A stretch of DNA of 20,659 nt from JAEZFI01 sp044508215 (GTDB taxonomy: Bacteria > Actinomycetota > Acidimicrobiia > Acidimicrobiales > Microtrichaceae). Positions 15,900 to 20,659 of the stretch are shown here, piece after piece. The notes under the pieces are model-generated. The model ran no database searches. It worked only from the letters and a program-made list of their open reading frames with translations, and was not told the origin of the DNA. The first letter of the stretch is position 1, and every line of letters starts with the position of its first letter. The position numbers and the translations under genes were made by a program. The DNA lies in assembly GCA_044508215.1 (NCBI GenBank), contig JBIQID010000043.1, positions 1 to 20,659 of the forward strand, written 5' to 3'.

Positions 15900-17177
15900 T
15901 CATGAGAACTGGACGTACTGCTCGCGGCCGGGGCCAGTGCCGACGAAGGTGATCGGCACGCCCACCTGGTCCTCGAGGAAGCCGATGTAGTTGCGCGCCT
16001 CGGCGGGCAGCTGCTGCACCTCGGTGAAGCGGGAGAGGTCGCACTTCCAGCCCGGCAGCTCCTCGTACACCGGCACGGCGTCGAACAGGTCGCTCTGGTG
16101 GTACGGCATCGACGTGTGGCGCTCGCCGCGGACGTCGTACGCCACGCAGACCTTCAGCGTGTCGAAGGTGTCGAGGATGTCCAGCTTGGTGATCGCCAGC
16201 TCGCTCAACGAGTTGAGGCGCACCGCCTGGCGCATCATCACCGCGTCGAACCAGCCGGGGCGACGACGGCGCTTGGTGTTCACGCCGTACTCCTGGCCGA
16301 TGTCCACGATGCGGTCGCCCGTCTCGTCGAACAACTCGGTCGGGAACGGCCCGGACCCCACCCGCGTGACGTAGGCCTTGGCGATGCCCACCACGCGGTC
16401 GATGTGGCGTGGCCCCACACCGGCGCCCACGCAGGCGCCGCCGGCGACCGGGTTCGAGGACGTGACGAACGGATAGGTGCCGTGGTCGATGTCGAGGAAC
16501 GTGGCCTGCGCGCCCTCGAAGAGGACGTGCTCGCCGCGCTCGAGGGCCTCGTGCACGAGGGTCACCGTGTCGGCCACGTAGGGCGCGACCCGGGGAGCGA
16601 CCTCGTCGAGGTAGCGGTCGGCCAGCTCGTCGGCGTCGTAGCCGAGGCGGTTGTAGACCTTGGCCAGGACCAGGTTCTTCTCCGCGAGGACGGCGCTCAA
16701 CTTCTCCCGGAAGATGTCGGGGTCGAGCAGGTCCTGCACCCGGATGCCCACCCGCGACGCCTTGTCGGCGTAGGTCGGGCCGATGCCGCGCTTGGTGGTG
16801 CCGAGCTTGTTCTTGCCCAGGTGCCGCTCGATCAGGCGGTCCAGCTCCTGGTGGTACGGGAGGATCAGGTGGGCGTTGCCGGAGACCCGGAGGCGGCTGC
16901 AGTCGACGCCTCTCGCCTCGAGCCCCGCGACCTCGTCGAGCATGACCACGGGGTCCACGACCACGCCGTTGCCGATCACGGGCGTGATGTGGTCGTAGAG
17001 GACGCCGGAGGGGATGAGCTGGAGGGCGAACGACTCCCCGTCGACCACCAGGGTGTGACCCGCGTTGTGGCCGCCCTGGTAGCGGACCACGTACGACATC
17101 TCCTTCGCGATGAGGTCCGTGAGCTTCCCCTTGCCCTCGTCCCCCCACTGCGTTCCGACCACGATCGTCGCGGGCAC
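15900..17177 (-). CDS. purA: Adenylosuccinate synthetase
   Basis: PurA condenses IMP with aspartate using GTP, the first step from IMP to AMP; PurB then completes it. The 425-residue protein has the P-loop GDEGKGK (12-18), GGHNAGHTLV, the KRGIGPTYADKASR catalytic stretch, FEGAQATFLDIDHGTYPFVTSS (split by the switch region) and C-terminal KLDILDTFDTLKVC plus FVGTGPGREQYV. The GTG start has AAGGAG 8 nt upstream, a good ribosome binding site, and leaves the usual two residues before TIVVGTQWGDEGKG. An ATG farther upstream (17240) would add an unconserved tail. Unlike purL and purB this gene has a true leader. Confidence 0.97.
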   Translation of the reverse strand: MPATIVVGTQWGDEGKGKLTDLIAKEMSYVVRYQGGHNAGHTLVVDGESFALQLIPSGVLYDHITPVIGNGVVVDPVVMLDEVAGLEARGVDCSRLRVSGNAHLILPYHQELDRLIERHLGKNKLGTTKRGIGPTYADKASRVGIRVQDLLDPDIFREKLSAVLAEKNLVLAKVYNRLGYDADELADRYLDEVAPRVAPYVADTVTLVHEALERGEHVLFEGAQATFLDIDHGTYPFVTSSNPVAGGACVGAGVGPRHIDRVVGIAKAYVTRVGSGPFPTELFDETGDRIVDIGQEYGVNTKRRRRPGWFDAVMMRQAVRLNSLSELAITKLDILDTFDTLKVCVAYDVRGERHTSMPYHQSDLFDAVPVYEELPGWKCDLSRFTEVQQLPAEARNYIGFLEDQVGVPITFVGTGPGREQYVQFS

Positions 17178-17266
17178 GCCACTCTCTCCTTGGGGTCTGG
17201 TGGATCCTCCAACGGATCCGCGATCAGCGCGCGACGGCACGCATGACCGAAAGATGCGGACGTGAG

Positions 17267-17272
17267 AGCCTA
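17267..17272 (-). promoter_or_regulatory. Candidate -10 element TAGGCT for purA
   Basis: TAGGCT is on the minus strand, about 90 nt before the GTG start, and is identical to the hexamer before the malic enzyme gene. It implies a leader of about 80 nt. No convincing -35 was found. Confidence 0.3.
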
Positions 17273-17353
17273 GCTACTCGCGGCTCCCGGCCCCGATCCG
17301 GCCACGCTCTCCGCCGAGCTCGTCCGCATCTGGGCGGAGGGGTCGCCCAGGTG

Positions 17354-17365
17354 CGGACCGGTCCG
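17354..17365. terminator. Palindrome CGGACCGGTCCG downstream of AAA+ gene
   Basis: This is a perfect 12-nt palindrome 17 nt past the ATPase stop codon within GC-rich flanks. It could be part of a terminator or a dimer binding site, and the evidence is weak. Confidence 0.3.
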
Positions 17366-17381
17366 GATCGGCCGGCCGTGG

Positions 17382-18767
17382 TCAGCGGCGGGACGAGCTG
17401 GCCGCGCTGAGGATGTCGGCCAGCCGAGCGGGCGCCGGCGCCTGGCCCGAACCCTTCTTCGGGCTGGCACCGATGGTCGACCCACCGGCGGCCCCGGGCG
17501 CCGCCGGGGTGGTCAGCTTCGTGAAGTAGAGGTCGACCACCTGGTCCACGAGGTCGGGCGTGAGGTGCACCGGCACGTTCTCGTAGCGGCAGATGCTGAT
17601 CGCGAGGCTGCAGACGACGCCTGGGAGGTACGCACGCAGCTCGCCGTCGCCGCGGTCGCGTGCGATGCGGCGGAGGTGGGCGCACGACGAGGCGTCGACC
17701 TCGATGCCCTTCGCCTCGGCGACCCGGGCGAGGATCCAGTCGAACTGCTCGTCGTCGATCGCCCCGATGTAGATCTTGTTGTGGATCCGGCGGAAGAAGG
17801 CCTCGTCGCCGAGGTGCGACGGGTCGAGGTTGGTCGAGAGCACGACCTTGAGCTCGAAGGGCACGGCGAACTTCCGGCCCCGGAGGGTGAGGTAGTCCAG
17901 CTGCCGGTCGAGCGGCACGATCCAGCGGTTCAGCAGCGCCTCGGGGGTCATCGCCTGGCGTCCGAAGTCGTCGATCACGAGGATCCCGTTGTTCGCCTTG
18001 AACTGCAGGGGCGCGTGGTAGACGCCGGTGTCGAGGTCGAGCTGCAGGTCGAGCATCCCGCCGTGGAGCTCGCCGCCGGTGATGACAGCGGGGCGCCGGC
18101 ACGCGATCCAACGGCGGTCCATGCCCGTCGGCTGCTCGTCCACCGGCTCGTGGAGCGTCGGGTCGAACACCGAGACGATCTGCCCGTCCACCTCGACGCA
18201 GTAGGGGATGAGGACCACGTCCTCGTACGCACGGATCATCCGCTCGGCCACCGAGGACTTGCCGGTCCCGGGAGGCCCGTAGAGGAAGATCGCGCCGCCG
18301 CCGTGGATCGCCGGACCCAGCTGGTCGAGGAGGTCCGGGGCGATCACGAGGTCGCTGAACGCGTTGGTCAGGCGATCCCGGTCCAGCTGCAGGTTGGGAC
18401 GCTGGGCGCGCACCGTCTCCGCATAGAGGTCGAGCGGCACGGGCATCGGGCCGGAGTACCTGCACTCCCGTGACCGGTCGGCGGCGAACGCCTTGCCCGC
18501 TTCGGTGCAGGTGACCACGTAGGCCCGACCGTCCATGCCGTCGAACTCGATGAGCTTGCGGTCTCTCAGACCCAGGAGCAACGGCTCGACCACGTTGATC
18601 GACGCGTGGACGGCCTCCGCCAGGTGGGTCATCGCCACACGGCCCTCGAGGAGCAGGCGTCGGAGGACGATGTCCTCCATCAGGCTGCTCCGCAGGCCCA
18701 TCGCCTCGGGGCGCAGGGGCGTCCGGAGGTCCGGGAGCTCGGGGGCGGCGGCGTCTCGTGCGGTCAT
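17382..18767 (-). CDS. AAA+ ATPase with N-terminal winged-helix region
   Basis: This is a 461-residue cytoplasmic protein. Residues ~25-95 look like a winged-helix domain (LEGRVAMTHLAEAVHASINVVEPLLLGLRDRKLIEF). Residues ~130-370 form an AAA+ module with Walker A GPPGTGKS (164-171), Walker B GILVIDDFG (261-269), sensor 1 VLSTNLDP (309-316) and a likely Arg finger in FFRRIHNK (324-331). The stretch VEVDGQIVSVFDP and the FGRQ after Walker B are typical of a widespread, uncharacterised bacterial AAA+ family, sometimes found near Tad-type pilus genes. No pilus gene is visible here. The C-terminal ~45 residues are a Pro/Ala/Gly/Ser-rich tail. ATG at 18767 fits the N terminus, though no strong ribosome binding site is visible. 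It is divergent from phoD across a 108-nt spacer. Confidence 0.85.
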   Translation of the reverse strand: MTARDAAAPELPDLRTPLRPEAMGLRSSLMEDIVLRRLLLEGRVAMTHLAEAVHASINVVEPLLLGLRDRKLIEFDGMDGRAYVVTCTEAGKAFAADRSRECRYSGPMPVPLDLYAETVRAQRPNLQLDRDRLTNAFSDLVIAPDLLDQLGPAIHGGGAIFLYGPPGTGKSSVAERMIRAYEDVVLIPYCVEVDGQIVSVFDPTLHEPVDEQPTGMDRRWIACRRPAVITGGELHGGMLDLQLDLDTGVYHAPLQFKANNGILVIDDFGRQAMTPEALLNRWIVPLDRQLDYLTLRGRKFAVPFELKVVLSTNLDPSHLGDEAFFRRIHNKIYIGAIDDEQFDWILARVAEAKGIEVDASSCAHLRRIARDRGDGELRAYLPGVVCSLAISICRYENVPVHLTPDLVDQVVDLYFTKLTTPAAPGAAGGSTIGASPKKGSGQAPAPARLADILSAASSSRR

Positions 18768-18813
18768 GTGTGGGCGCGTCTCGTGTGGGGGCAGGGCGCC
18801 ATCAGGATCGGCA

Positions 18814-18871
18814 GCCTCCCCTCCTCACCTGAGAACCCGCTCTACGATCTGCGCCTTCAGCGAGGGGAGGC
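18814..18871. promoter_or_regulatory. Inverted repeat covering the phoD ribosome binding site
   Basis: The arms GCCTCCCCT (18814-18822) and AGGGGAGGC (18863-18871) are perfect 9-nt complements. The right arm contains the phoD Shine-Dalgarno sequence. If transcription starts before 18814 the leader could hide the ribosome binding site. If it starts from the TACGAT box, only the right arm is transcribed and the repeat could instead be an operator. Confidence 0.35.
18843..18848 (+). promoter_or_regulatory. Candidate -10 element TACGAT for phoD
   Basis: TACGAT in the divergent spacer predicts a start near 18855 and a leader of about 20 nt carrying the GGGGAGG ribosome binding site. No good -35 is seen. 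Confidence 0.35.
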
Positions 18872-18875
18872 AGCT

Positions 18876-20474
18876 GTGTTGGACCGACGACGGTTCCTGA
18901 TCGCGCTCGGGGCCGGGGGTGCCGCGGCCGCAGGCCTGGCGGCGTGCAGCGACGACGAGGGTTCCTCGTCGGGCGGCCGCTCGACCGGCTCGACCACCAC
19001 GACGACCACCATCCCCATCCCGCCGCTCCCCGCCGACCCGTTCACCCTCGGCGTGGCCTCCGGCGATCCCGACCCCACCTCGGTGATCCTCTGGACCCGG
19101 CTCGCCCCCACGCCGCTCGAGGGCGGCGGGATGCCCGAGGACCCCGTCCCGGTGCAGTGGGAGGTCGCTTCCGACGAGGGGTTCGGCGACATCGTGGCGT
19201 CCGGCGTCGCGATCGCCGAGGCGGCGTGGGCGCACTCGCTCCACGTGGAGGCAGGCGGGCTGGAACCGAACACCTGGTACTGGTACCGGTTCGCGGTGGG
19301 CGACCAGTACACGAGCCCGGCGGGCCGCACCCGCACGGCGCCCGACCGGGACGAGGCGGTCGAGGCGCTGCGCTTCGGCTTCGCGTCGTGCCAGCACTGG
19401 GAGTCCGGCTGGTACAACGCCCACCGCGACATCGCCTCGGACGCCGACCTCGACCTGGTGGTCTTCCTGGGCGACTACATCTACGAGTACGGAGCGCTTC
19501 CCGTGACGCCCGGTTCGACGGTCCGCTCGCACAACTCCGACGAGATCAAGGACCTCGCCGCCTACCGGAACCGCTACGCGCTCTACCGCAGCGACGCCGA
19601 CCTCCAGGCGTCGCACGCGCACTGCCCGTGGATGGTGATCTGGGACGACCACGAGGTGGAGAACAACTACGCCGGCGACATGAGCGAGGACCTCGTCGAC
19701 CCGGCGGAGTTCCGCACCCGGCGAGCCGCGGCCTACCAGGCCTGGTACGAGCACACGCCGGTGCGGCTCGACCCGCCGTCGGGCGCCGACTACCGGATCC
19801 ACCGCTCGTTCCGCTGGGGCACGCTCGCGTCGATCCTCCTCACCGACGAGCGGCAGTACCGCACCGACCAGGCCTGCGACGACGTCACCTTGGACTTCGG
19901 CCCCGCCTGCGGGGAGCAGGAGTCGGAGGGCCGGACGATGCTCGGCGAGGAGCAGCTCGGGTGGCTGCTCGACGAGCTCGACACCGCCGACACCACGTGG
20001 CGCGTGTGGGCCAACGAGGTGGTGATGACGCCGATCACGGTCGGCCAGTCGATCCTCAACTACGACCAGTGGGACGGCTATCCGGCCGAGCGGAAGGCCA
20101 TCCTCGAGCACATCGACTCGAAGGGGATGACCAACGTGGTGGTCATCACCGGCGACATCCACCTCGGCGGCATCGGCGACCTCACCGTGGGCACGGGCGC
20201 CGACCGGAAGGTGGTCGCCACCGAGCTCGTGGGCACGTCGATCTCGTCGAACGGGCTGCTGCCGGAAGGGACCGAGGACCTGGTCACCTCGGCGGTGCCC
20301 GCCATCAAGTACGTCAACTCGTCGCAGCGCGGGTGGACCCGCTGCGACGTGACGGCGGATCGCTGGACCACCGAGTTCCGGATGGTCGAGGACAACCACG
20401 TGCAGGGCTCGCCGCTCGCCGTCGACGCCACGTTCACGATCACCCCCGACACGCCCGGCGCCGTCCGGGCCTGA
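18876..20474 (+). CDS. phoD: PhoD-family alkaline phosphatase/phosphodiesterase, Tat lipoprotein
   Basis: This is a 532-residue exported metallophosphoesterase that releases phosphate from organic esters outside the membrane. The N terminus MLDRRRFLIALGAGGAAAAG has a twin-arginine motif (Arg4-Arg5) followed by a lipobox LAAC, so it is likely Tat-exported and lipid-anchored at Cys24. A Ser/Gly/Thr-rich linker (~25-47, TTTTTT) leads to the N-domain (FTLGVASGDPDPTSVILWTRL). Catalytic motifs fit PhoD: ASCQHWESGWY (Cys172), FLGDYIYEYG (Asp200, Tyr203), VIWDDHEVENNY (Asp257, Asp258, His259) and TGDIHLGG (Asp427, His429). GTG at 18876 has GGGGAGG 5 nt upstream and starts exactly at the signal peptide. 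Earlier starts in the same frame overlap the ATPase gene. Phosphate control is usual for the family, but no Pho box was recognised here. Confidence 0.94.
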   Translation: MLDRRRFLIALGAGGAAAAGLAACSDDEGSSSGGRSTGSTTTTTTIPIPPLPADPFTLGVASGDPDPTSVILWTRLAPTPLEGGGMPEDPVPVQWEVASDEGFGDIVASGVAIAEAAWAHSLHVEAGGLEPNTWYWYRFAVGDQYTSPAGRTRTAPDRDEAVEALRFGFASCQHWESGWYNAHRDIASDADLDLVVFLGDYIYEYGALPVTPGSTVRSHNSDEIKDLAAYRNRYALYRSDADLQASHAHCPWMVIWDDHEVENNYAGDMSEDLVDPAEFRTRRAAAYQAWYEHTPVRLDPPSGADYRIHRSFRWGTLASILLTDERQYRTDQACDDVTLDFGPACGEQESEGRTMLGEEQLGWLLDELDTADTTWRVWANEVVMTPITVGQSILNYDQWDGYPAERKAILEHIDSKGMTNVVVITGDIHLGGIGDLTVGTGADRKVVATELVGTSISSNGLLPEGTEDLVTSAVPAIKYVNSSQRGWTRCDVTADRWTTEFRMVEDNHVQGSPLAVDATFTITPDTPGAVRA

Positions 20475-20479
20475 CACCG

Positions 20480-20536
20480 CTGGTTCTGTCCTGCGTGGTG
20501 CGACTCGAAACCCTGGTTCTGTCATGCAGGGTGCGA
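20480..20536 (+). repeat. Two 24-nt direct repeats with 33-nt period
   Basis: Copies at 20480-20503 and 20513-20536 differ at three positions (both begin CTGGTTCTGTC and end GGTGCGA). The second copy is also the left arm of the adjacent long inverted repeat, so the unit occurs three times in 90 nt, the last inverted. Confidence 0.75.
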
Positions 20537-20561
20537 TGGTTCCGTCGCACCCTGCATGACA
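20520..20561. terminator. 17-bp perfect inverted repeat after phoD
   Basis: The arms 20520-20536 and 20545-20561 pair perfectly around an 8-nt loop (TGGTTCCG), and further T-A pairs beyond one mismatch lengthen the stem. It lies between convergent genes and could end transcription from both sides. No T run follows on the plus strand. The link to the direct repeats suggests a REP-like element rather than a simple terminator. Confidence 0.6.
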
Positions 20562-20606
20562 AAACGGTGGGTTGGGGGGAGAGGGGAGAGCCAGACCAGG
20601 GGGAGG

Positions 20607-20659
20607 TCAGCGGACGACGAAGTCGCCGCCCTCGACGTCGACCGTGACCGAAGCGCCCT
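20607..20659 (-). CDS. C-terminal fragment of an unidentified protein (runs off window)
   Basis: Only 16 codons and a TGA stop are visible, ending GASVTVDVEGGDFVVR. All but one codon end in G or C, as in neighbouring genes, which supports a real coding end. The alternating hydrophobic pattern suggests beta strands. Too short to name; it is convergent with phoD. Confidence 0.45.
   Translation of the reverse strand, partial: GASVTVDVEGGDFVVR

Larger units (their letters stand above)
17178..17381. other. 204-nt intergenic region: purA leader and promoter, AAA+ gene end
   Basis: Both flanking genes are on the minus strand. The region holds the purA ribosome binding site (AAGGAG), a TAGGCT -10 candidate at 17267-17272, and near the AAA+ gene stop a perfect 12-nt palindrome CGGACCGGTCCG (17354-17365) in a very GC-rich stretch that could terminate the ATPase transcript. 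I see no riboswitch fold or open reading frame of note. Confidence 0.6.

Noticed and set aside
17178..17381. A purine riboswitch or other RNA control upstream of purA
   Set aside because: No recognisable aptamer core or terminator-antiterminator pair; the leader is short and GC-rich.
18825..20525. A 566-codon minus-strand open frame opposite phoD
   Set aside because: Its product is Arg/Val/Gly-rich without motifs, and it lies antisense to a protein with intact PhoD catalytic motifs.
20480..20561. Repeats after phoD as a CRISPR array
   Set aside because: There are only two direct copies with a 9-nt spacer and one inverted copy, with no cas genes.

Overview
The window is very GC-rich, with codons ending almost always in G or C. 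It carries single-copy housekeeping genes of an actinobacterial type: an ACT-domain malic enzyme, a small-form PurL working with PurQ and PurS, an iron-sulfur type PurF, and a B-box zinc-finger protein. I infer an actinobacterium, possibly near the class Acidimicrobiia. That placement rests on protein character only; there is no rRNA in the window. Four runs of exactly 100 N (2067-2166, 3506-3605, 7215-7314, 13874-13973) show that this is a draft scaffold. The N length is a placeholder, not a measured distance.

Most of the window is a de novo purine biosynthesis block on the minus strand, read from right to left: purA (15900-17177), purD-purE (overlapping by 4 nt), purB, purC, purS-purQ (overlapping by 1 nt), purL, purF-purM (1 nt apart), then pyrE of the pyrimidine pathway. 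Together these make PRPP amidotransferase, GAR synthetase, the three-subunit FGAM synthase, AIR synthetase, the PurE carboxylation step, SAICAR synthetase, adenylosuccinate lyase and adenylosuccinate synthetase. purN (or purT), purH, purK and the GMP branch are not seen here. Downstream of pyrE come an ACT-domain malic enzyme and the first codons of a HAD-family hydrolase.

The block is interrupted by three non-purine genes. A secreted 836-residue protein with four Cys-paired repeats and a DUF4185-like domain lies between purL and purF. A small basic, coiled-coil protein is encoded on the plus strand between purL and purQ. A small zinc-finger protein is encoded on the plus strand between purB and purE. 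To the right of purA lie an AAA+ ATPase with a winged-helix N terminus (minus) and, divergent from it, a Tat-exported PhoD-type phosphodiesterase lipoprotein (plus). The last bases hold the C-terminal end of an unidentified minus-strand gene.

The control signals are the more unusual part. Three genes (malic enzyme, purL, purB) have a TAGnnT hexamer 7-9 nt before the start codon and no clear ribosome binding site, which fits leaderless mRNAs. purD has a weaker version. Two operon junctions share the same TGACGTG stop-start arrangement. Strong hairpins sit at the convergent gene ends (10126-10166, 14098-14143, 20520-20561).

Two assembly artefacts would mislead automatic annotation. The gap inside the zinc-finger gene is flanked by two identical 55-nt copies and is probably not a gap at all. 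The gap after purL keeps the frame by chance and fuses PurL to the secreted protein. I see no CRISPR array, insertion sequence, phage gene, defence system, tRNA or rRNA. No gene-free stretch exceeds about 205 bases apart from the N runs.
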